A DNA stretch of 64,000 bases, taken from Echinococcus granulosus (lineage: Eukaryota; Platyhelminthes; Cestoda; Cyclophyllidea; Taeniidae). The notes beneath the pieces were generated by a model. It ran no database searches, was not told where the DNA came from, and was given only the letters and a program-made list of their open reading frames with translations. Within the stretch, counting starts at the first letter, position 1. The number at the start of each line of letters is the position of its first letter. The stretch is from assembly GCF_000524195.1 (NCBI RefSeq), contig NW_020170544.1:62303-126302 (forward strand). The letters are read 5' to 3'. The position numbers and the translations under genes are program-made. Below, one piece after another: positions 35,410 through 49,134 of this stretch.

Positions 35410-38400
35410 ATGCCAAAAGGAATTTCCGAACGATGGATGCCCCTTGATCCCGATCCGAGGTCAGCAGCCTATCCTCTGATGGAGAGTTTTTGGCCAACGG
35501 CACTTATCTCTCTGGCGTACGTGGTCGGTGTCTATACGTGGATGAAGATAGCCGCTCCAAAAAAGAAAAAGGCCTCAGCAAATGGACATGCTAGCAATGG
35601 GAATGCTGTCAACAAGAAACAAGTTGCCAAGGCCTCCTCTTCTTCTTCCTCCTCCTTCGATTCTATCAAAATCCTTATGGTGGCGTATAACATCGCAATG
35701 GTCTTCTATTCCGCCTTCATGGTGATTGAAGTACTTGATCTGCTTCGGCTAACCGGCTACGGTCTTGGCTGTGTCGAATTCGACCCAAAGGATGACCCGG
35801 TTCAACGGCGTTTCATCCGAGTGGGGTACCTATTCTACTTCTCCAAGTTCTTAGAACTCCTCGATACTCTATTTTTCCTACTGAGGGGCAAATATGACCA
35901 GGTCACCTTCCTTCATGTTTTCCATCACGGTGCTATGCCTCCTTCAATCTGGTGGGGTATTAAATACGCTCCAGGTGAGTTTTGAACCGGGCTATCTACA
36001 CTTTTTGTTGTACGGTTCGTTATTTGATCATGTTGACCAGTTTTTGAGGTCATACATGCAGTGGTTTTGGTTTGATTTGCAAAAGAGAATTTTATGCTGC
36101 TGGTTTTTTCCGCTCTCTCTCTCTTCTGCGAAACTCATTAAAAATGTGGCTTCTGCCCCGAGGGGCCTGGTGCATCGTACCCCACGAAAAAAAAACATTT
36201 AGGCAAACCGGAAGTAGATCGTTTAATCGCCTTTGTTGGCATCGAAATCCACTCTAGCTCTGGTGTGGTTAAGAATATCCGGTTTCAGGCCAACCTTTCT
36301 TTTCTTTGCCAAACAAGTATCAAAGACAGTGAGCGTTTTCCAGTGTTTATCTTTCGCTGGTTTTGAAAAGGAAGCTCTGTATGGGATGCAAGTGGAGGTG
36401 TCGTCGGGTTTGATGTACTAGCGACCTTCCCTCGAGGTGTGAGATCTTTGTGCCCGAAGGCACCTCTACAAGATCAGGCCATTCCATTATCCTCTTGTCC
36501 TTGCATTCACTGTCGACGGAATTGGACGAGAAGTGCTCCCTGAAGCTCAGAATTCCTAACATATTTTCTCTGCATGAAGGTGTGCCTCATTGAATTGGCG
36601 TCGAAACTCACCCGTTTACTCCTAAATGCTTCTAAGATTTGACAAGAAAACTGGTGAGATTCGCAATTGTGTGGGAGTTTTGAGCAATATTTTAGGGTGT
36701 AAGAATAGCTGTTTCAACGTTTCCGTTTCTTGTATACTGTTGTTGAAACTACGGGTGCCTTCCCATCTACGTGACCTTAAGATGGGGGTGTCGCAAACTC
36801 AAAAGGTACTGGTTCATTATCTAACTCTGAGAAAGTGAACGATACGATATTTTAGTACATGCCTTAGCCCTAAAGGTCATTCACCCATTCATCCTTTGAA
36901 TCGGTATTAAATTTGTACTAAACGTAACCGTGGTGGTGAAGTGGATCTATGGCCTTAGGCTGGAAGGTGACCGATCAGAGTTAGGTCTCACTCGGTTATC
37001 TAGTCACCTGCATCACCTCGTTGCTGCACTTTGTGCAATTCAACGGTTTTGGTTTGAAACTTGAGCTTTGCTGCTCCTGCTGCTGCTGCTGCCGATGAGC
37101 CACGTGTGGCAAGGCGACAAATGTGTCTGCTTTCAGGTCGTCATCCACTGCCCTGGTCTCAGCCCACCTCTGACTCGCATATAGCACATGACCCATTTCC
37201 ATAGCTAGACCGGGACCACTTGCCAGAAGGGAGGTTATCGATGTGCCGTGCGTTCATTAGCTAGATAAACGCCTTCTTCGTTGGTGAATGCTTCAAACTG
37301 TTGTCCGCAATGCACTGTGCTGTTCCGTTTCACGATAAGTCCTATTTTTACCTGAAGTTTAAATGAGGAGGCCTAGCTGTCATAAGTCAGATCGTCCGAA
37401 CCATAGTATTCCTAGCTGGAGACCGTCTACTCGTGGAAGATCCAGTAAGCGAAGTTATCCGCAAGTAAGTGAACAACACGGAGATCAGTTTGAGCAAGAA
37501 AATTGGCAAGGCAAAGACTTCGGAGGACTGGATGAATTAAAGGAGTTTCAGAAGAGGAATTATCTCCTCTACTATCATCCAGATGGCTTCGGGATAGGTG
37601 GATGGGCAGATCAATCAGCAGTTCTGCAACGGTGGAATCTGTGATGAATTGCGAGATGTGTCCTCTTTTTTTATTCTTCATTACGTCGTGATCGAGTTCT
37701 TGACCTGCATCCTACGTACCTTGGGATGGATTTCACTTAGCCTGTTTATGCATCCGGCGTTGTGAAGTGTGGAACCCTCCCAGCTGATACATTGATTCAG
37801 GGTTTGGACTCCTCCTCTACCACTGCTGCCTAGCACCGACTCATGGGTGCTTGTTATTGTACGTATGGGTGGATGTGTGTACCCATGTGTGTGTAGTGCC
37901 TTTGATACGGAATACGGTACGTGTGCGTGTGGTTGGGTGTGTGCGTGCATTAGCTCTATCTCAATTCGCCTGGCTTTCAGCCAAACACGTCATTTACTCC
38001 GTTGTGAAAGTTGCAGTAGTTGAGCTTAGTCCTGTGTGCTGTTCGCGGTTTCATCGATTCCGTCGACAAGTTACAAGGATTGTTCAAAATTGGATCTGCT
38101 CGTAATACTTGCCTCGAAGTTCGACTAACACTCGGGGAAGAACTTTGTCGTAGATTTGTCAGCGCAGCTGGACGTCTCAAAGACAGAGAGCTGCCATGAC
38201 CAGTGGTCAAGCTTGATGGTTAGGGTTACGGTCGTCCCTTCCCCCCCCCCCTAACTGATTTGACAGAAGTGACTTCTGGGGGGCGGAACCGCCGCAGCTG
38301 AGGTCGTTACTAGCAGGGGTGCGGTAGACTTTTAAGCGACTGTGTTTGAGGCCTTGGGTATATGTTTTTTGTTTTTCACCACGTACTGCAATCTTGATTA

Positions 38401-40160
38401 ACAATGTCTGGCCTGGAGTGGCTGGCCATCAGTGTTACAATTACCTCCGATGGGACCCCCATGGCACTTGTTACTGCGGCTTCAATTTAACTATCTTTTC
38501 GCTTCTTAGGTTCTTAGCTTTCCTCATTCCTCGTCGTCGTGACAGTAAGCAGGATGGAGTTCCGGAGTGTTTGGCAGTCACTGCAGCGGTACAACCTATT
38601 TCGAACTGTTTACTTCAGTCATTTGACATGATGCAGAGCAATCCGAGGTGACTCCACACAGCCACAACTGTCCTCCATACGGAGCGTAGGGCGGAACACG
38701 ATTTGTTCCTCTTTCTCACCAATATCACAGATCTCATAAGCAGGTTGACAAGTGTCGAACTAGAATGGAAGAGAGAAGTAGGCAAATGAAAAGTCAAGAC
38801 ATGACTGATGACTGCTACAGACCGTGAAATCTTTATTGCATATTCTGAAAAGTAGAAGATTCCGAAAAGTATTTTAATGTCTTATGACTTTGAGTCTTTT
38901 TTTTCCAAGTTGAAATGATAAAAAAACCTGCTTCTACCATACCTACGTTCACATGGCTCACATTGTCCATCGCTGGTTTAGTCTCAACTCAACTTTAAGC
39001 CTATATCTTCACGTGTCAGTGTGGCTGACTGGCTCATTGGTGTGATCCGAATCACCTGCATGCAAAAGAGATGGAACTTTTAGCTCAACTCGTCGAGCAA
39101 TGTGCATTCATAAATCACCTGTGCTGCTTCATTGCCAATTTTATGACCGAACTCATGGTTGATAATAAAACGACTGCTTAATGGTCTTGTAAACAGCCCG
39201 GGCCTAGGAATGATGGCAAGAGACAATTGCAAATCCACAACCATGTGTATTCCAACCCACTTTTTGCGCAGTCGTTAGCTAGCCGACGGCAAATCCTTAA
39301 TGTATTGATTTATCAGTGGTAGGGAAGAAAGATAAAGGAATACATGAACGGATCTGGAAATTTTTAGGTATTTGGGGGTTAGTTATTTATTCCAGCAGAT
39401 TAAATGCCCTTGTCCACTCATCTTGGGCCGATTCATCGCCTCATCTATGTTGTATCATCTTAAATTTTCGTCTTCTTCAATTTCCATCCTCTGTGCCCAT
39501 TCCATTCCGTATTCATTGCCCCATTCCAGATCTACTTCCATACCTTCCAGTTTATCAAGTGCTACTTATAAGCAGTCGACAAGTAGTATGTTAGACAGTT
39601 GTGGCAGTGGTATTCCTTCTCTTGTATCCTTGCGTCCAGCCATCGTGAACCAATCCTTTTGATCCCCAGCACATTTGGCTGTATTTCTCCCTCAAATCCG
39701 TCCATTTACTCACGCACCAAATCGTTGAAGCTTTACATCATCAAGCTCTTTTCCCAGGCATGCTGAGTTTTTCTTCCATCTCCTAGGCGGTATCGTGTAC
39801 ATGTTCCCCCTGGCCAACAGTTTCGTGCATGTCATCATGTACACCTACTACGGCATGGCAGCTCTGGGGCTGTACCGCTACCTCTGGTGGAAAAAGTACC
39901 TCACCGTCCTGCAGATGGTGCAATTTTGCATCTTCATTGTGCACCAGGGCCAGGTTTTGACGCCCTTCAACTGGGAGTGTCGCTATCCCAAGGTCTTTCC
40001 TCTCGCCATCGTCATATACGCTGTCATTTTCCTCGTCCTTTTCTCCAACTTCTACGTGCAAGCCTACTGGCGCAAACGAAGATTGGCGAAGCGGGTAGAT
40101 GAGTCGAATGGATCCATCATCACCAATGGAAAGGTCATGGACCACAAGAAGGCGGAGTAG
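35410..40160 (+). CDS. Elongation of very long chain fatty acids protein (ELOVL type)
   Basis: This is the condensing enzyme (3-ketoacyl-CoA synthase) of ER fatty-acid elongation. There are two exons, 35410-35974 and 39787-40160, with a 3.8-kb intron in phase 1, for a total of 312 aa, normal for the family. Hallmarks are YFSKFLELLDTLFFLLRGK, the catalytic histidine box HVFHH (residues 169-173), WWGIKYAPG, NSFVHVIMYTYYG and KYLTVLQMVQF. Several hydrophobic stretches fit the seven-helix topology. The C-terminus KKAE is a dilysine ER-retrieval signal. Between the first helix and the second lies a Lys/Asn/Ser-rich insert of about 35 residues (starting at KKKKASANG) that ordinary ELOVLs lack. The histidine box has Val-Phe between the histidines, so I cannot assign a numbered ELOVL subtype. 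Confidence 0.93.
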
Positions 40161-40320
40161 GCATAGTCGCCGGTGAGAAGTGCCGAGAAGGTTTTGTGGT
40201 ACCTATATTCCCGCTTCCTCTGCCTATATGTCAGTCTGTCTGTCCCCCTGTCCTTCCATTTATTCTTTACCGCGCTCTAGGTGATTGAATTTTTTTTGGA
40301 AATGACGGTGATGTAAACGT

Positions 40321-40326
40321 ATTAAA
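40321..40326 (+). terminator. Possible polyadenylation signal ATTAAA
   Basis: ATTAAA, the commonest variant signal, lies 160 bases after the elongase stop codon. Confidence 0.35.
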
Positions 40327-42759
40327 ACAATCATAGGCCTCATTTTGCCCTCCTTGTATTTCTCCTTTATTTTTTCCCTCTTATTCCTCTCCCCCCGCTG
40401 CTGATACTCCTTTTGTGACGAAGAAAAATCGTATGACTATGGAAGAAGTCAGAGTGAATTGTCTTCCCGATTTAGTCGGGTAATGGGGAGGATAGATTGA
40501 AATGGGAGTTGATGCTTTCAGTCATCCAGTCCGTGATCGTCTACCCATTTCTTATCTGCCCGTAGGTCTTTACATCTTTCCTTCGTCCACCTCGAATCAA
40601 TTTATCCTGGATCCACGTGAAATATAACTGTCAACCCAGTCTCAGATTCGACCACCTCGGTACTGATCCACTCATTCGGGGTCCGTCCATCCTGAGTTCG
40701 CTTTTCCGCTTGTCACATCCTTCTTACGACCCGCACCGTAGAGGATTGACTGCCTCGGTACCTGTTCCTTCTCTCGTTCTCGACTATTTTGGTACTGCTC
40801 ATTTGCCTATCTTAATTATTCTCGACTCCTTTAAAAATCGCCGACCCTGTAGTAAACAGTATTGAGGAGTTATTTCATGGGTGCTTCTGATTGGTCCAAA
40901 CCTCGACCTTGCTCTCCCATTGGTTATCACGACGACCTCGGGGTTGAGGTAGCGGCTGAAATTCGAGGCAGTCTCAATGGTCCTCCTGTTGTGAATCTTT
41001 ACAGATTCGGCCTGAGACCTTGCTCCTCTGTCAGTAATGTAGCACCCGAGTTACGTCTGGCCACCACACGAGGCACATTGAATTAAAAGTGTCAAGTTTC
41101 GAGAAAAAAAAAATTGGGTTGGTGTTGTGGTGCAAAAGCAAATATCGAAGGTGTGGTGATAGCTTTCTCCTTGAGACAGTTTTCTTTGGTAGCTTCGGAA
41201 CCTAACAATTGATTTTGGGTACCTACGATTATTGCCAATGCCAATGAGTCAAGTTGACGATCAAGCATGTTATGTATTAACACCGGTCCTTTTAAGTGTG
41301 GATGGTGACATCAATTGGCTTTTGATGAATTTTTTGTGTGGGGGATTGAGATAAGGGGTTTTGTACTTTATATGATAGCGCAGGAGTAACACCTTATGTC
41401 TTGTCAGGCGTCATTACACTCATCTTAATAAGCTCAAGGAAAGCGGATGCGTGGGGCTGGTCACCATAAAATAATGCAAAGAAGACCGCGATGTGTGTTA
41501 GTGCTCCATAGAGATGCTGAAATTGTGGCCTATTTCGGGAGGATAGGTGTTTTTTGCCTTTATTTACTTATTTTTGATAAGAATCGCCTCAACGTTGATT
41601 TTTATTGGTGAGTTCAAGACCACTGCGTTGGTCTTTCACAAGACCTGGTAATCTACCACATAAAACTTTTAAACTTGAGCGATTTTGCACAACAAAATAC
41701 ACAATTTGTATACCACTACCAGCTACACTTTTCTCTCAACTCTACCGCAAATTATCACATCAATGCCTTTCTGGCATTGAATAACACAAATGCCAGATTA
41801 ACTGATGAAATGATTGCGCAGTAGTAGCCTTCTCTCCGTTTCCGGACTCCTGATCAAACAGAACGATGAGATAATGAAGGAGTTGCAAAATTCTTTTGCC
41901 TTATTAGGCCAAGCAAATTGAAAAGTCGAGTGCTAGTGACGGAAGTGATAAGATGGGTATGGATGAGGGTAGAGAGGGAATCCCTTTAGATGAAAAATAT
42001 AGATTTGCTTTGGCATAGTCAACTATGATAGACTGGTTAAAGAGGAGTTTTGCAACTTCTTCATCCTAGCAGTCAGTATATTTATTACTCGAGCACCAAT
42101 TTTATAGCCCACTTATGCAGTGCAGCTATTGTGACTGGGTGGGGGTGGATTCGTTCCACAGTAGCCGTCAAGGTGATTGGCTTGACTGACCAACCTCGGA
42201 GAGGTTTTTCGTGGCTCTCTTGAAGGCGTAAAATGAAAAGCAACTTTGCAGATGACTATTCTTTTTTAGCGTACACAGTGTTTATGTCAGCGCAGTAGAT
42301 GAGAGAACTGTTAGTTGTAGGCCACTGGCATACATTTTAAGCATGAGATTATAAAGTGCCCCACACTTGAAGTTACACACAAACACACGTCATGCAGTTG
42401 TAATGTGAAAGCTCTACGAACTGGAGTGATTCGCGCAAACCTGAATAAACCAAACGAATGCCATTTGGGTAGACCTCGCTTCAGTCGCCTCCTCGAGCCA
42501 TCAGTGCTCTCGACTATTGGGGGTATTTTATAACTTCAGACCATAAAATATTCGTCGTTTTTGGTGAAAAATTGACTCACTTAGAAGATAAAAAGGCAAG
42601 CAACTTGTTTCATATGATATCATAGCTAAGAGGGTACTAAATGAAAGAGGGTGCATTTTAAAAGGTGGAAAATTATTAACCCTCCTACCGGTCCGCGATG
42701 GAAAACTGGAAATTCGATGGAACAAACGAAATAATAGACTTAAATAGAGAGAGGGATAG

Positions 42760-43010
42760 CGAAGGAGATGGATGGAGAGCTTTTTATGGGAAAACAGATG
42801 GATGAGTGAATAGACCGATATCTTGATAGATGGCTATGTAAGACACACGGGGCGACGAATATTAGGACAGACAGATAACAGATAGATGGATAAATGGACA
42901 GACAGACGCAGAGACTGATGGATGGAGACAGACAGGTAGATAGATGAATAGGCTTGTGGATGGAAAGGTAGATGGATGGATGGATGGATGTGGGATGGAT
43001 GAATGGTTGA
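42760..43010. repeat. GGAT/GACAGA simple-sequence tract
   Basis: Runs such as GATGGATGGATGGATG and GACAGACAG make up about 250 bases immediately beyond the 3' end of the EGF-domain gene. The tract belongs to the same tetranucleotide class as 22.2 and 47.7 kb. Confidence 0.8.
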
Positions 43011-43089
43011 AATCCCCTTAATGGTACTTAAGCTTACTTTGATTCCTTTCTGGAATATAAGCAACCGGGTCATTAGATATGCTTCTCAC

Positions 43090-46000
43090 TCATTCAACTT
43101 CAATTCTCACTCTAACAAACACCAAGCCCACAAATGCGACAATGATCACACATCCGAAGGAGAAGACAAGGATGGTCTTCATAAAAACAATAAAAGGGCC
43201 CACCGGGTCCGGACATCTAAAATTAAATACAAATTATGGATAATTATCTTTAAATCTAGCATAACACCCAACTGACGCATCCAGTGGTCGATCTGCCTCT
43301 CCATGTCGGATCGAGTAAATCATCCACCCGCCCATTCCGCATCCATCCACTTAACTCAGACTCAATGTACGGTTAATGCGTACAACCATCCTGGGTGCAG
43401 CCAATCACCGTCACTACTCATTCTATCAATTTCAAATTCAACCATCTTTCCATTAATCTGTCTGTCTGGACTCTTTTCCACTAATGGACCTACGTGGCCT
43501 TGCAGAGTTGGCGTTGTACATCCTCCCCATCACAAAGCCCCTTGTCCATTTCAGTAGTGATTAGATGCGTAAGATTAGCTCGACAATGTCGAACGCGATG
43601 TCGCCAGCCGAGTCCCATGCAAATTTCTGCGGAACACCCACTCCATGCCTCCCACGGAAGCCTACAATCAGGTAAAACAGTAAAATAAGTGGGAAAGTAA
43701 TTCTTGCAAGTTTACTTCGAACAATAGACTACAGGCTTTTATCTTGGAGTGTAGAAGGGTGATATTTTTGACGTGTCTTTTTGATTGATGGTAATCAGTT
43801 TCCATTAATGTCACAATGATCTCCCCTACCGGTTGTAGCTAAGGTGCGTCTAGATTAAAATGCGTAACTCGGATACGTATAATGCATGCGTTACTAATAG
43901 CTGGAGCTGCAGTAAAATCTCAACTAAATTTGGCACCATATTTATTGAAGTGAAACCTACATTTGTCCGCATAGTAATGACTCAATGCTACAAATGGAGA
44001 GTACTAAGATTGCTTAAGAAATAATTTAACAAAATGAGATGCACTTAAAGTACTTATTGTTCCAAAATCGTTTTAAAAGGAAAAATTTCAAGTAGAGATT
44101 TGCAACAACCCAATTACGCGGAAAAATGGCCTAATGAGGCATTCTACTGACAAAAACATAAGTAGCACAATTTTGAATCTTTTTTGCTATTAGCTGATGT
44201 AAAAACTAACCACATGCGAATGTCGGGAGTGTCACAATGTCGTCCACGCCAACCCATCTGACAAACACACACGTAGCTGAGTTGATCTCGCGATGAGACG
44301 CAGTCGCCACGTCGACAAATGACCTTGAGTAAGCAAGGAATGGAAGCATATCAAATCTAAATAATAGAAATATGATTTATTTAACTTAATTAATAAGACC
44401 TATTCCTTGCATCAGCCCTTCAAAAATTGTATAGGTATTTGTAATAATCACATCACTAGATAGAAGTATCTTTTAAGAGTAAAGTGGGAAAGTAGGACCC
44501 GCTCACTCCAGCGCAGATCGGTTTCACACGGTAGCAGTTGGAAAATGCGACTGCTTCATCGGCAGTATAGATGTCACTGCAATGGCACGTGTAGATGTTC
44601 GTCCCTATTCGGGGTTTACAACTGTTACCAAGGAAGACACGACATGCCTGGTTTCCTGATAATTGGTTTGGATCTTCATTCTGAAAGGTAAACGAATGGG
44701 CTTTGTAAAGCCTAATTACCAAATTTTGACCAAGTTTAATACGACGAGTTTATGTGTTATAAGCGTTTGGCTGTAAGCACCTTATAAGATTATTTCATTT
44801 TCTTAAACTGTTAGACTCCCTGTCCCTCGGTATGTTGTTTATAAATTGTTCCCAGACTCAGCCTATTTAATGTGTTTAAAGACAATCTGAACAACTAAGC
44901 AGAAAATTCACTCTAATAAAAAAGAACCTTAATTTTGTAGCTTAGGTGACACCTTTAAATGCCAAAGGAATGGCAGAGTCTGCCTCAAGTTACAATTTAA
45001 AATATTACCTTCTGTTATCTATATTACTGGTCATTCAGACCTTCTGCATGTTAATGATAGTCCTAATTATTCGTTTTATTTCTTAATGTCACTAAATTTA
45101 ACTTGAAAATAATATGCTTGGCTTTGATTTATCCTACATTACTTGCAGTGTCAAAGTGTCACTTGGAGGAAATAGCTGCTACTCGCTTGATTAAGTAGAC
45201 TAGATATTTCGAATTCAGGAACTACCTGACCTCAATGCAGGCATCACGTCGTTTCTCACACCTAGCGCCCATGAAACCGGAGAAGCAGAGACAAACGAAA
45301 GGAAGACTCAAGGAATTTGGTAGATTCACAACCGAAGAGACACACATTCGTGTGCCACGAGGATCGCATTTCGATTCACCACCACAGCCGTCCTCCAGGA
45401 CACAGGATTTTGTCTCTTTTGACCACACGTAGCCCTTAAATTTACCACGTCAACAAATCTGTCAATTTTTATTCTAAGTAATATGTTCCCTTTGTAAAAA
45501 AGTTTGAATTTCGATTAGATCTGAACGTTGGGTGCGCATGTTTTACTTATGCGGTATCAGTAGAATGCTTACCTTCCTGCACACGCATTCATAGGCCTGA
45601 TCCGTAAGCGTGGCATAGCCTTCAAGCATTTCACCATTTTCTCCAACACCACTGTCAATATTTCGGCATATCTGCATTCCGTAGATGCGATCATGATGGT
45701 CTGAAGAACCCTTTACAAGAGAGTTAGATAGCTGGACAACATTGTCCTTGCCCAGGCAAGGATTTCCACGATAGCGAGCGCAAACGTTAGGACAAGATGG
45801 ATGAAATGTGGAGAAATGGGATTCGTTTCTACGTAGGTAGATGGCTTTCCGCCAGGCGTGCTTGCAGAAGAGGAGCCAAAATAGGGCTGATGTGGATGTA
45901 AAATTTATAAATGGCCATGTTAATAAATGCGTTAGTGAGAAGAGCAATGAATAATATCGAGATTTGGGTTTAATCGGAAAGTGTGAATAAGGTTTGTTAA

Positions 46001-47081
46001 TTTCTCTGATCAAGTTGCCCGTAGAGAAGCTATCAGACATGCGAGTCTTAAAGCAGCGGTTATCAAAGGCATATTCAGCCATCCACAGGAGATACCTCCC
46101 TTCCGTCACGTTTTATCATGTTATTCATTCGTAGAACGCAAGGAATTTTCTTTTGAAATGAAGTAACTTACCAAAAATACTAGCATGATAGCTTTAGTCT
46201 CCCCTGAGAAATAATAAAGCAAAGCAACGGATACTCAGGACGATTTGGAGGCGACTAGGAGGACTCTATGTCTGTATCAATAGAACTTATTTGCAGAATG
46301 TTAGAAATGCAATTACTGGGATGCCTAAGTGAGATAATGCCACAAGGCAGTAGGAAAATTTAGTAGGCATCGCAAAACTGCGCCAAATACTACTCATTTC
46401 AAAAATAAGTAGCTCACCAGACATCGATTGACTGTCATTTCTAGGCGCCACTTGCACACAATCTCTAGGTATATTCGCCCTACTTTCATGCATTATTGCC
46501 AGAAAATTCGCATAACCACATGCCCATTCCTGCATCTCACCCGCCTTCAATGGCTTCGCCAATGCCTCCACACACTTCTCCATCACCTCTCGAATTGCCA
46601 CCAACCTCTCCGTGGTAATCAGTCCACTGACACGGCTAAAACGCCGTTCTGGTACAAGGTCATGTTGAAGGTAGATAGGTATGTACATCCACGTCTGCTT
46701 GAACAGATGCTGAGTCCATGATTGCATCGTCCTTGTATTAGCTTCCCGCGTCTCTCCCACTCCATACGGCCAGTGCGAGTTATTCCGCATGATCCTATTG
46801 TAGTCTCGAGCGCCATAGACGCCATGCAGAGCTTGGATGGCGCGTTGACAACGGCGAGATGCACCTTCGTACTTGCCTGTTTTGATGAAACAGATGTCCC
46901 CATGTCGGCCCTGAGCTTTTACCGCGAATGTGGCAAACATTCCACCAAACGCGTCCACTGGATAGCCGTGCTGAAGGTTCAAGTGCTCTAAATGGTGAAG
47001 AGTGGTGTCTTTAAGGGTGGCTTTCGAGGCTAAAGTCGACAAAAAAAGCGTAAAAATCCCGAGAAGACGCGAACAGAACAT
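43090..47081 (-). CDS. Type I membrane protein with EGF-like domains, family unknown
   Basis: I do not recognise this family. Exons in coding order are 47081-46418, 46203-46172, 45860-45573, 45434-45231, 44680-44507, 44323-44211, 43661-43494 and 43216-43090, with every phase matching, for 589 aa. Residues 1-20 form a signal peptide (MFCSRLLGIFTLFLSTLA). Residues 21-221 are one large exon with N-glycosylation sites (NNS, NDS) and no motif I can name. From about residue 255 come EGF-like modules: CVCRKGYVWSKETKSC closes the first, CLCFSGFMGARC the second, YTCHC the third, and C-4-C-4-C-10-C-1-C-8-C with CVCQMGWRGRHC the fourth. A fifth is partial. The last exon carries a membrane helix (TILVFSFGCVIIVAFVGLVF, about 562-583) and a six-residue tail. 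A cell-surface receptor, ligand or adhesion role is inference. The second exon is only 32 nt. Confidence 0.8.
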
Positions 47082-47699
47082 GGTGGAAGTGAGCGTGCGT
47101 ATTTTGCTGATTAATCGATATTGCAGGCTGATTGAAGGACGCCTTCCGATTGGGCAGCAATCAACGAATCACAGAAGAGGAAGTATTGATTGGTCTGACG
47201 TGGGCAAGCAAATCCCTTGACAGGGGCTTTTCTCTCTTTGGGAAAAAACTTGCATATTCGGCGACCATTTTGCTAATTTGGAATTAGAAGAAGGCGCTTC
47301 ATTCAAACTGGCAAAACATGCTGCTGTGCTTGTGAATAACGGCTTGTTTTGATTGGCCGGAAAAGCAGGAGTAGATTAATATTCCTGGTCTTCGAATCAA
47401 TCATTGCTGAATACGTGGAGAAAGTGAAGTGCACATTTTTAGGTCACCATAGCGACTTCATAATTGGAACAAAAATTAGGTGGCACTAACCACCATATAT
47501 CATTGTGATAATAGGTAGGACAGCGATAATTGTTCAAGTTGGTTGGTTTAAGTTAATCAAAATAGACGTATTTTAATATTCACTAAACTTAATAAAATTA
47601 ATGGAATCTTGTGTGGATTCCTAAAAAAAACATCAAAACGTAAAATGTCAAATTTCTGTTATTTCACAAAATCGAATGGGGACGCAAAACTATGAGAGG

Positions 47700-47775
47700 A
47701 GTAGTGGAAGGAAGGAAAGAAGGGATGGTGAATGGATGGATGGATAGATGGATATAGGATGGATGGATGAACTCG
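47700..47775. repeat. GGAT tetranucleotide tract
   Basis: GAATGGATGGATGGATAG-like units form the core. ATGGACATGGGAT-type degenerate repeats continue to about 47870. Confidence 0.75.
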
Positions 47776-49041
47776 TGATGGACATGGGATTTATACGGCA
47801 TGGACATGGATCGCAGTCGAGGTGGACATAGGATGCACATGGGATAGACTCTTGATGGACAGACATGAGATTGTTGGTGGTGAATAATTGCATAAGGTGT
47901 CACATTTCTTTTCTTCGAAAGAGTTTTTTCAATTCTTAATTCCTCCTTTTTGTCACCATTAGGCGGAATTATTACTGGTAGTCTAAATTTCCAAGGATTT
48001 TTGATAAGTCCGTCGAGATCTTACTCCATTCTTGGGCTTGTTTCTTATTGCCGATGGCATCAACTTCCAACTCGTGGACATTTGAAGTGGTTTACGAGCT
48101 AGTCAATGCACGGCACATCATTCCATGGTTTGGGTAAAAATCTGCGGCCTGGTAGATGCTCTTCACCTGACCACAATCTAGCTACTCAGCCACTTGCCAC
48201 ACAAAACAAAGACCTCCACCGGTTTATGACTGCAATCAAGGCGAATGCATTCCAACCCTCTATCACGATGTACTCATAGTTCTGCTAACCTTTTATCTCA
48301 AAGTTATTCCATGGTGTTGCGTTTTGAATTTCTTGATTTTTAATAATTTTTCATTTAAATTACCATCCCTCATTTTGACGATAATTATTTTGCTAGAAAA
48401 GGGAACCGAGCATCCCTGCATTGAAAAGACTGCTTGTTTAACTCCAAGTGGTGCTGCAACGAGTTGCTTACTACTTACAGTCATAAGTAGCGTTTGAATT
48501 TCGTGCATTAATTTGTAATTTTGGTTACTACAAAATCTAGGGAATTTCTGTTTACTGCAACACTTTTGATTATTTTTTACTTATGCTAAATAACATGCCT
48601 TCCTAATTGCATGACTGCAAAAAGTTAGTGCATTTTTTGCCCATCCATCAAACGGATTAGGTTAACATTTCATAAGCAATTTTCGAGTTGTTTAAGCAAC
48701 TTAAAATGCGCTTAACTTCCTTATTTTTGCCACCGACTTTCATTGAAGGGTAAAACTTTTGTGCTTGTGAATTGTGACTAAAATAGGGTATCTTTTGTGT
48801 TGAATCTAAATTCAACCAATCATTGCTTGACTGTCGAGAGATTGGGGAATGGAGTGATATAAACTCCACGATCTCACATTTAAATTTCCTATTTAAAAAC
48901 ACCTTAAAAGCTCTCTATTTAGCATTTTAGTTACTTTTTAAGCTGGTACGAGAGGTATCTTTAAGCACAGAATGTCAAAATTGAATAGCTAAATAGAAGG
49001 TAAAATTTAATGAGGACTCGGTGCAGGCACCTTCTAAATAT

Positions 49042-49134
49042 CCCCCCTCCCCCCCCCCACATCTTTCTTGATGGGATGGAGTTATCTCGTGTGAAAAAAA
49101 AGTCAGGTGAAATATGGAGCATGGGGGGGGGGGG
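49042..49134. repeat. Paired C and G homopolymers
   Basis: A C-rich run (49042-49058, one T interruption) and a run of 12 G (49123-49134) are 64 bases apart. They could pair as a hairpin stem, and the G run could form a quadruplex with partners. Homopolymer lengths are unreliable in assemblies. Confidence 0.6.

Larger units (their letters stand above)
40161..43089. other. Intergenic region, 3' ends of two convergent genes
   Basis: This region contains the 3' UTRs of the elongase and of the EGF-domain gene. I see no further gene. A GGAT tract occupies about 42.76-43.01 kb. Confidence 0.5.

Noticed and set aside
45861..46109. Extension of the third EGF-gene exon upstream
   Set aside because: The frame is open, but the acceptor CTCCTTCTGCAAG-type site at 45861 matches the required phase and has a good pyrimidine tract. 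Upstream AGs are out of phase or too close to the donor at 46171.
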